Of a stretch of DNA of 64,000 bases, positions 10,740 through 24,586 are shown piece after piece. Within the stretch, counting starts at the first letter, position 1, and each line of letters opens with the position of its first letter. The position numbers were made by a program, and so were the translations under genes. The notes beneath the pieces are model-generated. The model did no database searches, had not been told where the DNA came from, and worked only from the letters and a program-made list of their open reading frames with translations. Source of the DNA: Pseudomonadota bacterium (GTDB lineage Bacteria > Pseudomonadota > Gammaproteobacteria > Burkholderiales > Rhodocyclaceae); assembly GCA_018262195.1 (NCBI GenBank), contig JAGTRS010000009.1, positions 1-64,000 on the forward strand, read 5' to 3'.

Positions 10740-11375
10740 ATGAAAACGACTCGCATCATTCTCGCTGACGACCAGTTGCTGATAAGAGCAGGGATTCGGG
10801 CGATCGTTGAAACCTTGCCCGGTTTTCAGATCGAAGAAGAATGCACTGACGGCTACGAAGCCATTTCTGCGATACAACGTCTGCAACCCGATGTTGTCTT
10901 GCTCGACATTGCGATGCCCGGCCCTTCCGGCATCGAAGTGGCACGCACCATACGGCAGTTCGACCCCAACACAAAAATATTGGTGCTATCCAGCATTGAT
11001 CGCCTGGAAATTGTCGAACAGGCCTTGGCTGCTGGCATCAACGGCTACCTGTTGAAGGACTTTGTCCTTGCCGAGCTGCTTCAGGCGCTTGAAATGGTAT
11101 TGAACGGGGAGCGCTTTCTTTCGCCAAAAATCCGCGAGATGTTGCGGTTTACGGGTACAGAAGGGACTACCGGAATCGGCGCCCGACTGACCATTCGACA
11201 AACAGAAATTCTCCGTCTGGTAGCCTCAGGAAGAACCACCAAGGAAATCGCCCGCGATTTGGGAATCAGCCCAAAAACAGTGGAATTTCACCGAGGCAGA
11301 CTGATGGAGCGAATCGGCGCCCATGATGTCACCGGGCTAACCAGATTTGCCTTACAAACGGGCGTAGTGTGCTGA
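10740..11375 (+). CDS. NarL/FixJ family response regulator
   Basis: A 211-aa two-domain regulator. The receiver domain (residues 1-120) has the acidic pair Asp10/Asp11, the phosphoacceptor Asp56 (LLDIAMP) and Lys106 (YLLKDF). The C-terminal LuxR-type helix-turn-helix covers about residues 145-205 (LTIRQTEILRLVASGRTTKEIARDLGIS), with the family's conserved KTVEFHRGRLMERIG. No histidine kinase lies next to it. A histidine-phosphotransfer protein is convergent downstream, and a large hybrid kinase is encoded at 33.2 kb; a link between these is only a possibility. Target genes are unknown. Confidence 0.92.
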   Translation: MKTTRIILADDQLLIRAGIRAIVETLPGFQIEEECTDGYEAISAIQRLQPDVVLLDIAMPGPSGIEVARTIRQFDPNTKILVLSSIDRLEIVEQALAAGINGYLLKDFVLAELLQALEMVLNGERFLSPKIREMLRFTGTEGTTGIGARLTIRQTEILRLVASGRTTKEIARDLGISPKTVEFHRGRLMERIGAHDVTGLTRFALQTGVVC

Positions 11376-11402
11376 ATTTTCTTAAGAAATTCGGCTGTTA
11401 AC

Positions 11403-11789
11403 TCACACCCCTTTTTCCAGGTAGGAGGTCAGTTCTCCAGCCATGCGCAGCATGCACTGACTTAAAGAGGCTGCCATCGAATTCCATTCGACACCGTTCC
11501 CCTGGCCAGCCTCATCGTGCACCGCTTGCTCAAAACCTCTGGCCAGATCGACGCATTGATGGCCGGAGAATAAAACACAACTACTGCGGATATCGTGCAA
11601 AGCATCCTTCAGGGCTGAAACATCCCCAGACCCGAGTGCTTCTTCCATCCGCTGTATCAAAACCAGATGGTTTTCCAGAAACAGCTTGATCAAGCGTTCT
11701 GCTGTCGCCCGATTGCGACCAAGGTTGACCAACAAATACTCAAGATTGCAGAGGCTCTCGCCCTGCATATTGTTGATTCTCTCCGACAT
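11403..11789 (-). CDS. Histidine phosphotransfer (Hpt) domain protein
   Basis: A 128-aa, mostly helical protein. The segment RLIKLFLENHLVLIQRMEEALGSGDVSALKDALHDIRSSC fits the Hpt four-helix bundle, with His65 in LHDIRSSC at the place of the phosphorylated histidine. The usual LKGSS/A pattern around it is degenerate (IRSSC), so the family call is likely but not certain. It is convergent with the NarL-type regulator and separated by 27 bp. The start may instead be the internal ATG at residue 8. Such proteins relay phosphate from hybrid kinases to response regulators. Confidence 0.65.
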   Translation of the reverse strand: MSERINNMQGESLCNLEYLLVNLGRNRATAERLIKLFLENHLVLIQRMEEALGSGDVSALKDALHDIRSSCVLFSGHQCVDLARGFEQAVHDEAGQGNGVEWNSMAASLSQCMLRMAGELTSYLEKGV

Positions 11790-11932
11790 TAGCGGGTACC
11801 CAGACTTTTTTGTATTGTTTGGTCATAGCTTAGAACCAATGGTGCAGGGCGTGAACTCGGCATAACCCTAGGGAGAGACCGATAGTTCAGGAGACATCAG
11901 CGGTTAAGCAAAACAATTCGCCCAATAATGAA

Positions 11933-11962
11933 AAAGCCCGAAAAAACGATTTTTCGGGCTTT
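11933..11962 (-). terminator. Intrinsic terminator downstream of tRNA-Asp
   Basis: AAAGCCCGAAAAA (11933-11945) pairs with TTTTTCGGGCTTT (11950-11962), a 13-bp stem with a 4-base loop. It lies 12 bases past the 3' end of the tRNA on the minus strand. Confidence 0.8.
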
Positions 11963-11973
11963 AACAATAATTC

Positions 11974-12050
11974 TGGCGGAGTGGACGGGACTCGAACCCG
12001 CGACCCCCGGCGTGACAGGCCGGTATTCTAACCAACTGAACTACCACTCC
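11974..12050 (-). tRNA. tRNA-Asp (anticodon GTC)
   Basis: The 77-base cloverleaf reads on the minus strand from 12050. The acceptor stem is GGAGTGG paired with CCACTCC, the discriminator is G and the terminal CCA is encoded. The D arm has AGTTCAGTTGGTTAGA, the anticodon stem is CCGGC/GCCGG around loop CTGTCAC, and the T arm contains GGTTCGAGTCC. The anticodon GTC reads aspartate codons. The sequence is close to the standard proteobacterial tRNA-Asp. Confidence 0.97.
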
Positions 12051-12160
12051 GCGTTGGGCCACCTGAATATCCGGGAGGCAAAGAACGGGGCGAATAATAG
12101 CACGCTCCGGATAGGCCGCAACGACTACAATTTCGCTTTTCAAAACCCGAAACAGATGCA

Positions 12161-13774
12161 ATGACCGATACCGGCACGCTCAATCTCGCCTGGTCGCAAG
12201 CCATGATTTACGGTTTCGTTACGGCAGGCATCACCGAAGCGGTCATCTCGCCAGGATCACGCTCCACGCCACTGGCGCTTGCAATGCTTCGGCAACCCGG
12301 CCTGCGCTGCCATGTTGCCATTGACGAACGCAGCGCAGCATTTTTTGGTCTGGGTCTCGCCAAGACCAGCCGGCGCCCGGTGCTGTTATTGGCCACCTCG
12401 GGCACCGCCCCGGCGAACTGGCTTCCGGCCGTGATCGAGGCAAGCCTGTCCGGCGTGCCGCTTATTCTGATTTCAGCCGATCGCCCACCGGAGCTTCAGG
12501 ATTGCGGTGCAAACCAGACCGTCAACCAATCGGGCTTGTTTGGATCCCATGTTCGAGCCAGCCACATGCTCGGTACGCCGGAACCGGGCTTCGACCCGGG
12601 TTATCTGGGCCGCCTCTCCGCACAAGCCTGCGAACAGGCAACTTGGCCACACCCTGGCCCCGTGCACATCAACCAGCCGTTCCGTGAGCCACTATTGCCA
12701 TCTTCGCCGCTGCCTGCCAACGAGCCACTGAAAACGATATGTATAGCGCCCCCCATCCCTCAGCCAGATCCGGATGCAGTTAGCGACCTGGCCCAACGGA
12801 TCGCTGGCCGACCAGGCATCATCGTCTGTGGCGAGATGCCACTGCGCGACGGTCAGAAAGAAGCGCTGGTCACGCTGGCAACTCGACTGGGCTGTCCAAT
12901 CTTCGCCGAGCCCCTGTCCGGTCTCCGCTACGGACCACATGACCGCTCACAGCTTTGTGTCCGCTACAACGACTGGCTGGCCAACACCGACCTTGCAAGT
13001 AAGTACAAACCGGACTGGGTGATTCGCTTCGGCGCCTATCCGGTCACCCGAAACTTGCAGAATCTCATCTCCACAATCGCCGAGACGCATGCATTGGTCG
13101 ATCCATGGCCACGCTGGATCGATCCTGCACACAAACTGACTCACCTGTTGCGCTCGGAACCTGACGCAGTTTGCAAAGCGCTGATTGATCATTCTCTCGC
13201 TCCCGCTTCAGAAGCATGGCTCTCCTTATTCGCCAAACTTGAAAGAGAGGCGGCAACAGATAAAAAAAATAGCCATATACAGATATTGATCGACGAAATG
13301 CCGAACGATACCGATCTATTTATCGGCAATTCAATGGCTATACGGCAAATGGACACCCATTCAGGCAGTGCCGCCAAAACACTTCGCGTTTACGCCAATC
13401 GCGGCGCGAGTGGCATTGATGGCAACATTTCCACCGCGGCCGGCATTGCGGCCAGTCGCGGGCAGGCTGTCGCCTTGATCGGTGACCTGACCTGTCAGCA
13501 CGACATCGGCGGTTTGGCACTGACCCAGGGATTCAACATTGTGATCATCGTGGTCAACAACGGCGGAGGCGGCATTTTTGACCATTTACCCCAACGTGAC
13601 CTACCCGAGTTCATCCAAGGCTGGCGTACGCCACAGAATTTAAACTTTGAGCACGCATCAACTGCCTTTGGTCTGCACTATGACTCCGCCAACTCTGATG
13701 ACGATTTCCGGCAGGCCCTGCGAAGCGCGCTCGCTGCTGGTGGCCCACATCTGATTGAACTCAGGCAATGCTGA
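12161..13774 (+). CDS. menD: MenD, 2-succinyl-5-enolpyruvyl-6-hydroxy-3-cyclohexene-1-carboxylate synthase
   Basis: A thiamine-diphosphate enzyme of menaquinone synthesis that joins isochorismate and 2-oxoglutarate. 537 aa, full length. MenD-specific signatures are present: the N-terminal [31 protein letters not shown], and the C-terminal [10 protein letters not shown], with the thiamine-diphosphate and metal region [14 protein letters not shown] followed by VNNGGGGIF. It stands alone, with no other men gene nearby: tRNA-Asp is upstream on the other strand and queF follows. Its presence suggests the organism makes menaquinone or a derivative besides ubiquinone; the rest of the pathway would have to be elsewhere. 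Confidence 0.93.
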   Translation: MTDTGTLNLAWSQAMIYGFVTAGITEAVISPGSRSTPLALAMLRQPGLRCHVAIDERSAAFFGLGLAKTSRRPVLLLATSGTAPANWLPAVIEASLSGVPLILISADRPPELQDCGANQTVNQSGLFGSHVRASHMLGTPEPGFDPGYLGRLSAQACEQATWPHPGPVHINQPFREPLLPSSPLPANEPLKTICIAPPIPQPDPDAVSDLAQRIAGRPGIIVCGEMPLRDGQKEALVTLATRLGCPIFAEPLSGLRYGPHDRSQLCVRYNDWLANTDLASKYKPDWVIRFGAYPVTRNLQNLISTIAETHALVDPWPRWIDPAHKLTHLLRSEPDAVCKALIDHSLAPASEAWLSLFAKLEREAATDKKNSHIQILIDEMPNDTDLFIGNSMAIRQMDTHSGSAAKTLRVYANRGASGIDGNISTAAGIAASRGQAVALIGDLTCQHDIGGLALTQGFNIVIIVVNNGGGGIFDHLPQRDLPEFIQGWRTPQNLNFEHASTAFGLHYDSANSDDDFRQALRSALAAGGPHLIELRQC

Positions 13775-13817
13775 TACAACCGGCTTGCACGCTACCTTGC
13801 AGGTAAAATTCACCGCC

Positions 13818-14669
13818 ATGACCTTGACCACAAAGCCCATCGCCGATCCCAGCCACGCCTCCCCTTTAGGCAAGGCGACGGAATACCAGAGCCACTACGC
13901 CCCCGAACTGCTCTACCCCATCCCGCGCCAGCTCAAGCGCAGCGAACTCGGTATCGTTGACGCTGAACTACCTTTCGTCGGCGAGGATTTGTGGAATGCT
14001 TATGAACTATCGTGGCTGAATCCGAAGGGGAAGCCGGTGGTCGCCGTCGGCACGTTTCGGGTGCCGGCCAATAGTCCGAACCTGATCGAATCGAAGTCCT
14101 TCAAACTCTACCTGAATTCATTCAACCAGAGCACCTTCGACAATATCGCAACGGTCAGCGCGACCATGACCCATGACCTATCCACCGCAGCCGGCAGCCC
14201 GGTGGTAGTTGCACTTGAGCTGCTATCGGCAAGACCAGAAGCCTTGATCGGCCTTCCCGACGGCACACTGCTTGATGAACTCGATATCACCTGCGACCGT
14301 TACCAACCGGATCCGGCCTTGTTGGCGACCCTGCCAAGTGAAAGCGTGGAGGAAACCCTGTATTCCCACCTGCTCAAATCCAATTGCCTGGTCACCGGGC
14401 AGCCGGACTGGGCTATGGTCGTCATCCGCTACCACGGCAAGCCCATCGACCGTGCCGGGCTGCTGCGCTACATCGTTTCCTTCCGCAATCACAACGAATT
14501 CCATGAGCAATGCGTCGAGCGGATATTTACTGACATTCAAGCGCACTGCCGCCCCGAAGCCTTGGCCGTCCATGCCCGCTACACCCGGCGCGGCGGACTC
14601 GACATCAACCCGTTCCGCAGCTCCGGTGACTACCCGCCCCCCGGCAACACCCGCGAAATCCGCCAGTAA
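13818..14669 (+). CDS. queF: NADPH-dependent 7-cyano-7-deazaguanine reductase QueF
   Basis: Reduces preQ0 to preQ1 in queuosine tRNA modification. 283 aa, the long proteobacterial (YqcD-type) form made of two fused T-fold halves. The QueF signature [14 protein letters not shown] is visible, and a catalytic cysteine is expected in the second half, where [11 protein letters not shown] carries one. The C-terminal half includes [17 protein letters not shown]. The frame is open upstream to 13755, overlapping menD; the ATG at 13818 gives the family length. It is followed by mutS 32 bp later. Confidence 0.93.
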   Translation: MTLTTKPIADPSHASPLGKATEYQSHYAPELLYPIPRQLKRSELGIVDAELPFVGEDLWNAYELSWLNPKGKPVVAVGTFRVPANSPNLIESKSFKLYLNSFNQSTFDNIATVSATMTHDLSTAAGSPVVVALELLSARPEALIGLPDGTLLDELDITCDRYQPDPALLATLPSESVEETLYSHLLKSNCLVTGQPDWAMVVIRYHGKPIDRAGLLRYIVSFRNHNEFHEQCVERIFTDIQAHCRPEALAVHARYTRRGGLDINPFRSSGDYPPPGNTREIRQ

Positions 14670-14701
14670 TCCGGCGAGACAGAAGAAAAATTCAAAAATA
14701 G

Positions 14702-17284
14702 ATGGCTAAAGACACCGCAACCGACCTCTCAAAACACACGCCAATGATGCGCCAGTATCTGGCGCTGAAAGCCAATCATCCGAACACGCTGCTGTTCTAC
14801 AGGATGGGCGATTTCTACGAGCTATTCCATGAGGATGCCGAAAAGGCGGCCCGTCTGCTCGACATCACCCTGACCACGCGCGGCCAGTCGGCTGGCGTGC
14901 CGATCAAAATGTGCGGCATTCCCTTCCATTCGCTTGAGCCTTACCTCGCCCGCCTGGTCAAGCTCGGCGAATCGGCGGTAATCTGTGAGCAGATCGGTGA
15001 TCCAGCGACCAGCAAGGGGCCGGTCGAACGGGCCGTGGCGCGTATCGTGACGCCCGGCACCCTGACCGATGCAGCGCTGATCGACGACAAGCAGGATATC
15101 TGGCTGCTCGCCGTTACCACCCTGCGCAACACCGCTGGTCTGGCCCGCCTTAATCTGGCCAGTGGCGAATTCGTGCTGCTCGAAGTGCCGGCCGAGCAGA
15201 TTCCGGCGACGCTGGAGCGCATTCGCCCGGCCGAAATCCTCTACCCGGAAAGCTGGACGCCGAACTTCGGCCTTGATGTTGCGCGCACCCGCCAACCCGA
15301 CTGGTATTTCGAATTCGACTCAGCCCGTCGCCTGCTCTGCGATCAGTTCGAAGTCGCCTCGCTGGCTGGCTTTGGTGCCGAAGGGCTGAAACCTGCCGTC
15401 GCCGCGGCCGGTGCACTGTTGCAGTACGCACAGGCGACGCAGGCCGGAAAACTGACTCATCTGCGCGGATTGACCGTCGAGCTTGAAGGCGCCTATCTCG
15501 GGCTTGACTTGGCCACCCGGCGCAACCTCGAATTGACCGAAACCCTGCGTGGCCAGCCGTCGCCAACGCTCTTCTCGCTGCTCGACAACTGTGTGACCAG
15601 CATGGGCTCGCGCCTGCTGCGCCACACCCTGCACCATCCGCTGCGTGAGCGCGACCTTCCGGCAGCCCGCCATGGCGCCGTCGAAGTGTTGCTTGAAGAC
15701 TATGGTCGACTGGCCGGCGAGGCCAGAAAAGCCCTGCGCGGCATCGCCGACATCGAACGCATCGCCGGCCGCATAGCCTTGCGCAATGCCCGGCCACGCG
15801 ACCTGGCCAGCCTGCGAGAATCGCTGGCCCGCCTTGACGGCCTGCGCGCGCCGCTGGCCGATAGCCCGGCGCCACTGATCGCCCATCTTTTTACCGAACT
15901 TGCCACGCCCTACCCAGCGCTCGAACTGCTGGTCCGCGCCATCGCCACCGAACCCGGCGCCCAGGTTCGCGATGGCGGAATCATCGCCCCGGGCTACGAT
16001 GCCGATCTCGACGAACTGCGCTCGCTGAATGACAACTGCGGCGCCTTCCTGGTCGATATGGAAGTCCGCGAGCGCGAACGCAGCGGCATTGCCAGCCTGA
16101 AAGTCGAATACAACAAGGTGCATGGTTTCTACATCGAGGTCACGCACGCCAATGTAGACAAAATTCCCGATGATTACCGCCGCCGCCAGACGCTGAAGAA
16201 TGCCGAGCGCTATATCACGCCGGAGCTGAAGGCTTTCGAGGACAAGGCGCTGTCGGCGCAGGAACGCTCGCTGGCCCGTGAGAAGCTGCTTTACGAAGCC
16301 ATCCTCGACGCGCTGCTGCCGGTCGTCCCGACCCTGCAGACGATCGCCCGCGCCGTTGCCCAGCTTGACCTGCTGGCCGGCTTCGCCGAGTCGGCACTGA
16401 GGCGCAACTGGTGCAAGCCGGAATTTGCCGCAGAAACGCAGTTGACGGTGACCGGCGGCCGCCACCCTGTGGTCGAGAACGAACTCGCCAACAATGCCGA
16501 AACCTTCATTGCCAACGACTGCCTGCTGGCTGAGAGCCGCCGCCTGCTGTTGATTACCGGCCCGAACATGGGCGGCAAATCGACCTACATGCGCCAGGTG
16601 GCGCTCATCGCCCTGCTCGCCCACATCGGCAGCTACGTGCCGGCCGACAGTTGCGTCCTCGGGCCGCTCGACCGCATCTTCACCCGCATCGGCGCTTCCG
16701 ATGACCTTGCTTCCGGCCGCTCGACCTTCATGGTCGAGATGACCGAAGCGGCTGCCATCCTGCATCATGCAACCCACCAGAGCCTGGTGCTGATGGACGA
16801 AATCGGGCGCGGCACCTCGACCTTCGATGGCATGGCGCTGGCCTTTGCCATCCTGCGTCACCTGATCGACAAGAACCGCTGCCTGACGCTCTTCGCCACC
16901 CATTATTTCGAGATGACCCGTCTCTCGCACGAATACAGCGAACTGGCCAACGTCCATCTTGGCGCCGTCGAGCACAACGACCGCATTGTATTCATGCATG
17001 CGGTCGAGGAAGGCCCGGCCAACCAGAGTTACGGTATCCAGGTTGCCGCACTGGCCGGCATTCCCGGCGCCGTCGTGCGCGCAGCCCGCAAGCAATTACG
17101 GGAGTTTGAACAGCGAGCCACCGTTGATCCGCTACAACCTGATCTCTTTGCCCAAAGTGGCCCAGAACCGGCTGAAGTCGAGCCACACCCGGCGCTGGAA
17201 CAACTGGCCGGCATCGATCCGGACACTCTGACGCCACGCGAGGCGCTCGATGCCCTCTATGCGCTTAAGGGTCTGCTCCGGTGA
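14702..17284 (+). CDS. mutS: DNA mismatch repair protein MutS
   Basis: MutS, 860 aa, recognises mismatches and small loops and recruits MutL. Domain I at the N-terminus contains the mismatch-contacting [11 protein letters not shown]. The core and lever region follows, then the ABC-type ATPase at about residues 610-800 with Walker [14 protein letters not shown], Walker [17 protein letters not shown], and the conserved FATHYFEMT. The C-terminal helix-turn-helix and dimerisation region is present (residues about 800-860). Its stop overlaps the GTG start of the next gene by four bases. Confidence 0.98.
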   Translation: MAKDTATDLSKHTPMMRQYLALKANHPNTLLFYRMGDFYELFHEDAEKAARLLDITLTTRGQSAGVPIKMCGIPFHSLEPYLARLVKLGESAVICEQIGDPATSKGPVERAVARIVTPGTLTDAALIDDKQDIWLLAVTTLRNTAGLARLNLASGEFVLLEVPAEQIPATLERIRPAEILYPESWTPNFGLDVARTRQPDWYFEFDSARRLLCDQFEVASLAGFGAEGLKPAVAAAGALLQYAQATQAGKLTHLRGLTVELEGAYLGLDLATRRNLELTETLRGQPSPTLFSLLDNCVTSMGSRLLRHTLHHPLRERDLPAARHGAVEVLLEDYGRLAGEARKALRGIADIERIAGRIALRNARPRDLASLRESLARLDGLRAPLADSPAPLIAHLFTELATPYPALELLVRAIATEPGAQVRDGGIIAPGYDADLDELRSLNDNCGAFLVDMEVRERERSGIASLKVEYNKVHGFYIEVTHANVDKIPDDYRRRQTLKNAERYITPELKAFEDKALSAQERSLAREKLLYEAILDALLPVVPTLQTIARAVAQLDLLAGFAESALRRNWCKPEFAAETQLTVTGGRHPVVENELANNAETFIANDCLLAESRRLLLITGPNMGGKSTYMRQVALIALLAHIGSYVPADSCVLGPLDRIFTRIGASDDLASGRSTFMVEMTEAAAILHHATHQSLVLMDEIGRGTSTFDGMALAFAILRHLIDKNRCLTLFATHYFEMTRLSHEYSELANVHLGAVEHNDRIVFMHAVEEGPANQSYGIQVAALAGIPGAVVRAARKQLREFEQRATVDPLQPDLFAQSGPEPAEVEPHPALEQLAGIDPDTLTPREALDALYALKGLLR

Positions 17285-18246
17285 AATTTTGCCCCCCAAG
17301 GGCGGCGATCAACCTCATTGGTGCCCTGCAAATCGCGATTACTGTCGTGCTTGCTGGCTGGAGCGCGGCTGGCTGGGCAGAAACCTGGCGTTTCGCGCTG
17401 ATCGGCGACACTCCCTATTCCGATTACGAACGCAGCGAATTGCCCCGGATACTGGACGACATTGCCCATAGTCATGTCGCCTTCGTTGCCCACATTGGCG
17501 ATTTCAAGCATGGCAAGGACCGCTGCGACGACAGCATCTTCGTGGATCGCTGGCAGCTATTCAACAACAGTCAGATCCCATTCGTTTATGTGCCCGGCGA
17601 TAACGAATGGACCGATTGCAGTCGTCTTTCGAACGGCAGCTTCAATCCACTGGAACGGCTGAACAAACTGCGGGAAATGTTCTGGAAAGAGCCGCAGTCC
17701 CTGGGCCAGAAAAAACTGCCGCTGGAACGCCAGCCCGGCAGTTATCCGGAACATAGTCGCTTCCGCCTTGGCCCGGTGCTCTTTGTCACGTTCAACCTTC
17801 CTGGCGGCAACAATCATTGGGGAATGACAACAGAACCGAAACCCGAGTTTGTCGAGCGCAATCCGGCGGTGCTGAATTGGGCAAGGGAAAGTTTTGATCT
17901 TGCCCGCCGGGAAAAACTGGCCGGCATCGTTCTGCTGTTTCAGGCCAATCCTGGCTTCAAGCACTTTAGCCAGGGGTTTCCCCATCGTGGCTACCGTGAT
18001 TTTCTCGAAACCGTACGCGAGGAAACTGCAAGATTTGAAGGACAGGTCGTCCTCGTTCATGGTGACACCCACATCAGCCAGATCGACCAGCCCATGCGTG
18101 ACCAGTCAGGAAAGACACTCGCCAACCTGACCCGCGTCGAAACCTTCGGCTACCCGCTGATGGGCTGGACCCAAGGCATCATTGATACCGAAAACCCGCG
18201 GCTTTTCCGCTTCACCCCCCAGCCCTGGCCCCCAAAACAGCCATGA
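17281..18246 (+). CDS. Secreted calcineurin-like metallophosphoesterase
   Basis: A 321-aa protein that starts with GTG, overlapping the mutS stop. An N-terminal signal peptide (about residues 9-34, ending near GWAE) suggests periplasmic location. The metal-binding motifs of calcineurin-like phosphoesterases appear in order: [24 protein letters not shown], and the C-terminal VHGDTHISQ. The substrate is unknown. The linkage to mutS is probably only positional. The gene ends in a terminator hairpin shared with the convergent slyD gene. Confidence 0.8.
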   Translation: MKFCPPRAAINLIGALQIAITVVLAGWSAAGWAETWRFALIGDTPYSDYERSELPRILDDIAHSHVAFVAHIGDFKHGKDRCDDSIFVDRWQLFNNSQIPFVYVPGDNEWTDCSRLSNGSFNPLERLNKLREMFWKEPQSLGQKKLPLERQPGSYPEHSRFRLGPVLFVTFNLPGGNNHWGMTTEPKPEFVERNPAVLNWARESFDLARREKLAGIVLLFQANPGFKHFSQGFPHRGYRDFLETVREETARFEGQVVLVHGDTHISQIDQPMRDQSGKTLANLTRVETFGYPLMGWTQGIIDTENPRLFRFTPQPWPPKQP

Positions 18247-18248
18247 AA

Positions 18249-18270
18249 AATGCCCGCCAAAGCGGGCATT
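18249..18270. terminator. Intrinsic terminator between the phosphoesterase gene and slyD
   Basis: AATGCCCGC (18249-18257) pairs with GCGGGCATT (18262-18270), a 9-bp stem with a CAAA loop. A runs lie on the left and TT on the right, so it can serve both convergent genes. Confidence 0.65.
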
Positions 18271-18293
18271 CCGAAATCAGCGACTGAAGTCGA

Positions 18294-18794
18294 TCAGTGG
18301 CAGGTCTCTTCGTCATCATCCGGGTGATGGACATGGCCATGCTCCACTTCTTCCTCGCTGGCGGGGCGAATCGAGGTCACCGTGCAGGTGAAGACCAGCG
18401 CCATGCCTGCCAGCGGGTGATTGCCGTCCAGGACGACCTTGTCATCGGCAATATCGGTCACGCGATAGATTACAAAGTCGTCTTCACCGCCGTCTTCCGG
18501 GCCACCTTCGAACTGCATCCCAACCTGCAACTCTTTGGGAAAATCCTTGCGCGGTTCGATCTGGACCATCTCGGCATCGTAGTCGCCAAAGGCTTCATCC
18601 GGCTGCAGCTTGACCTGAACCGATTCGCCAACCTTCTTGCCTTGCATGGCTTCCTCGATTTTCGGAAAGATGTCCTCGTAACCACCATGCAGGTAAATCA
18701 GCGGCTCACGACCTTCATCGACCACTTCACCATCCGGATCGGTGACATGGTAGTCGAGGGTAACGACAGTATTCTTGGCAACTTGCGTGTTCAT
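18294..18794 (-). CDS. slyD: FKBP-type peptidyl-prolyl isomerase SlyD
   Basis: A 166-aa SlyD-type isomerase and chaperone. The FKBP half is split by the insert-in-flap domain: DYHVTDPDGEVVDE, then YEDIFPKIEEAMQGKKVGE, the insert around PDEAFGDYDAEMVQ, and the closing GNHPLAGMALVFTCTV. The C-terminus is rich in histidine and acidic residues (EHGHVHHPDDDEE), in line with SlyD's nickel binding. The ATG overlaps the stop of the peroxiredoxin gene (ATGA), so the two are co-translated. Confidence 0.92.
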   Translation of the reverse strand: MNTQVAKNTVVTLDYHVTDPDGEVVDEGREPLIYLHGGYEDIFPKIEEAMQGKKVGESVQVKLQPDEAFGDYDAEMVQIEPRKDFPKELQVGMQFEGGPEDGGEDDFVIYRVTDIADDKVVLDGNHPLAGMALVFTCTVTSIRPASEEEVEHGHVHHPDDDEETCH

Positions 18795-19264
18795 GAATTC
18801 AGTTCCTTGATCAGGCGTAGCACTTCCTGTGCATGGCCCTTGTAATTAACGTTGTAGAGCGCATGGCGAATGGTGCCGCTGCGATCAATAATAAAAGTGG
18901 AGCGAGATACACCAAACTTTCGATGCCCATCGACTTCCCTGGCCTGCCAGACTCCGTATTGCTTGCAGACCGTCCCCTCGGTGTCCGAAAGCAACTCGAT
19001 CCCAATGCCTTCCTTGTCGCGAAACTCCGCGTGTTTCAGGCAATCATCACGGCTGATGCCGAGTAATACACAATCATGGCGAAGAAACTCTTCCTCATGG
19101 TCCGAAAAGTCGGTCACCTCCTTGGTACAACAGGGTGTGCCATCCTTCGGGTAGAAAAAAAGCACGATGTGCTTCTTGCCTTGAAAAGTCGCCAGATCGA
19201 CAGTCTCCATATCGGCATCTGGCAGTGAAAACGTGGGGGCCTTCTCGCCAACCTTGAGCAGCAT
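18791..19264 (-). CDS. bcp: Thioredoxin-dependent peroxiredoxin, Bcp/PrxQ type
   Basis: A 157-aa AhpC/TSA-fold peroxidase that reduces hydroperoxides with electrons from thioredoxin. The N-terminus GEKAPTFSLPDAD and the active-site loop YPKDGTPCCTKEVTDF are typical. The peroxidatic cysteine is Cys46; Cys45 replaces the usual glycine, and the resolving cysteine normally five residues later is missing (Val-Thr instead of Ala-Cys), so this is an atypical or 1-Cys form that may resolve through another cysteine (SRDDC or GTVC). A clear AGGAG lies before the ATG. It is upstream of slyD and overlaps it. Confidence 0.9.
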   Translation of the reverse strand: MLLKVGEKAPTFSLPDADMETVDLATFQGKKHIVLFFYPKDGTPCCTKEVTDFSDHEEEFLRHDCVLLGISRDDCLKHAEFRDKEGIGIELLSDTEGTVCKQYGVWQAREVDGHRKFGVSRSTFIIDRSGTIRHALYNVNYKGHAQEVLRLIKELNS

Positions 19265-19360
19265 GTTGTTCTCCTAAAGCGCTCTACGTGGGGGACTGCT
19301 GAGAACGATTCTAGCGGAGGCACATGCCTGTGACTACGGAGGCTAATGCGTTTTCGTGAA

Positions 19361-19645
19361 TTATTTTCCGGAAACTTTTTCGGGAATCTGTACGAATGTT
19401 TCGTCCTGCCTGACCATGCCCAACTCGAAGCGGGCACGTTCCTCAATGGCATCATAGCCTTGTTTCAGGTCGCGGACTTCGGCATCGAGGCCCGCATTCC
19501 TGATTTCCAGCTTCTTGGTCACTTCCTTCTGTTGCTGCAATTGACGGTCGTATTCCCAAACCTTCAGCCAGCCCCCCTTACCCACCCAGAGCGGATACTG
19601 GAGGAGGCCGATGGTTGCGAGAAGGCCGACCGTCAGCCAACGCAT
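19361..19645 (-). CDS. ftsB: Cell division protein FtsB
   Basis: A 94-aa DivIC/FtsB-type divisome protein. It has a short cytoplasmic N-terminus, one membrane helix (about residues 4-21), a coiled coil of about 45 residues ([35 protein letters not shown]) and the conserved segment [18 protein letters not shown] that contacts FtsL and FtsQ. It lies 6 bp after eno, the same eno-ftsB linkage as in many proteobacteria. It helps regulate the septal synthase FtsWI. Confidence 0.93.
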   Translation of the reverse strand: MRWLTVGLLATIGLLQYPLWVGKGGWLKVWEYDRQLQQQKEVTKKLEIRNAGLDAEVRDLKQGYDAIEERARFELGMVRQDETFVQIPEKVSGK

Positions 19646-19651
19646 GCGTGA

Positions 19652-20944
<1,293 letters not shown>

Positions 20945-21009
20945 TTATTATCAGAAGGTTAAATAGACAACTTAAATTAAATTATGAACATATGAAATAA
21001 GCTTCCGGC

Positions 21010-23561
<2,552 letters not shown>

Positions 23562-23604
23562 TCAAAGTGACTAGTACCCGGGCAGCAGAAAGAAGCGGGC
23601 ATTT

Positions 23605-23612
23605 GATAGAAT
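23605..23612 (+). promoter_or_regulatory. Candidate extended -10 promoter of the DarA-like operon
   Basis: TGATAGAAT at 23604-23612 fits an extended -10 element (TGn then TAGAAT). No clear -35 is visible. A start site near 23619 would give a leader of about 23 bases to the TTG at 23642. Confidence 0.3.
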
Positions 23613-23641
23613 CGTTTGTTAATCAATCATCAGAAACCCCC

Positions 23642-24586
23642 TTGAAGCGCGTTCTCGTCGTCAATTTTTCGCAAACCGGGCAACTATCGGACATCACCGC
23701 GCAGTTGATTGCCCCCCTGCGTAACGCCGGGCACACGGTGCATCTGGAAACGCTGCAGCCGGAAACGCCATTCCCGTTTCCGTGGCCGATCATCGATTTT
23801 ATCGACGCCATGCCCGAGTGCGTTCAGCTCGATGCGCCGCAGATAAAGCCGCTGAACATTGCGCTAGACGCCGACTTCGATCTCGTCATTCTCAGCTATC
23901 AGGTCTGGTTCCTTTCCCCCGGCCTGCCCATGACGGCCTTCCTGAAAAGCCCGGAAGGTCAACGCCTGATCAATGGCAAACCAGTCATCACACTGGTCGC
24001 CTGCCGCAACATGTGGCTGTCGGCCCAGGAAACGATGCAGCGACTGATTGCCGAAGCTGGCGGGCAACTGCGCGACCACATTGCCTTTACCGACCGCGGC
24101 CATCCACTGGCCACATTCATCACCACACCGCGCTGGGTATTGACCGGCAAACGCGATCGTTTTCTCGGCATGCCGCCGGCCGGCGTTGCTCCCGGAGAAA
24201 TTCAAGCGGCCAGCCGCTTCGGTCGGGCATTGTCCGACGCGCTGAGCAAGAATGAAGAAAAGAATGGCCGCGCTATGCTCACCGGGCTACGCGCCGTCAC
24301 CGTCAACCCGCGCCTGGCGATCAGCGAGCGCGCAGGTCGGCGGGCCTTCGGCGTCTGGTCAAAACTGATCCGCAGCTTCGGTAAACGCGGGCAATGGCAA
24401 CGCCGCCCTGCCTTGCTCGTCTTTTCGATTTATCTGATTGTGATGGTTTTGACAGTCGTTCCGACAAGCCTATTGTTACAATGGTTATTTTCCCCGCTGC
24501 TGAAATCGCGCCTGGAGGGGCTGCGCGCTCAGCTGGAACTACCAAGCGGGTCCCAAGAATTCAATCTAGAAAAATATGACCAGTAG
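23642..24586 (+). CDS. DarA-like dialkylresorcinol condensing/aromatising enzyme, flavodoxin-type fold
   Basis: First gene of the biosynthetic operon, 314 aa from the TTG at 23642; the frame extends to an ATG at 23510 but the flavodoxin-like fold begins at KRVLVVNFSQTGQLSDIT. An alternating alpha/beta pattern follows, with PFPFPWPIIDFIDAMPE, LVILSYQVWFLSPGLPMTAFLKS and TLVACRNMWLSAQE. A C-terminal membrane helix (LLVFSIYLIVMVLTVVPTSLLL, shortened) suggests a membrane-attached enzyme. The overall pattern fits DarA, which acts with ketosynthase DarB to form and aromatise dialkylresorcinols. The next gene, a DarB-like ketosynthase, overlaps its end by 11 bp, which supports the call. Confidence 0.75.
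   Translation: MKRVLVVNFSQTGQLSDITAQLIAPLRNAGHTVHLETLQPETPFPFPWPIIDFIDAMPECVQLDAPQIKPLNIALDADFDLVILSYQVWFLSPGLPMTAFLKSPEGQRLINGKPVITLVACRNMWLSAQETMQRLIAEAGGQLRDHIAFTDRGHPLATFITTPRWVLTGKRDRFLGMPPAGVAPGEIQAASRFGRALSDALSKNEEKNGRAMLTGLRAVTVNPRLAISERAGRRAFGVWSKLIRSFGKRGQWQRRPALLVFSIYLIVMVLTVVPTSLLLQWLFSPLLKSRLEGLRAQLELPSGSQEFNLEKYDQ

Noticed and set aside
15320..17095. 591-codon open frame on the minus strand
   Set aside because: Antisense shadow of mutS; low-complexity Gly/Gln/Val-rich translation with no family features.
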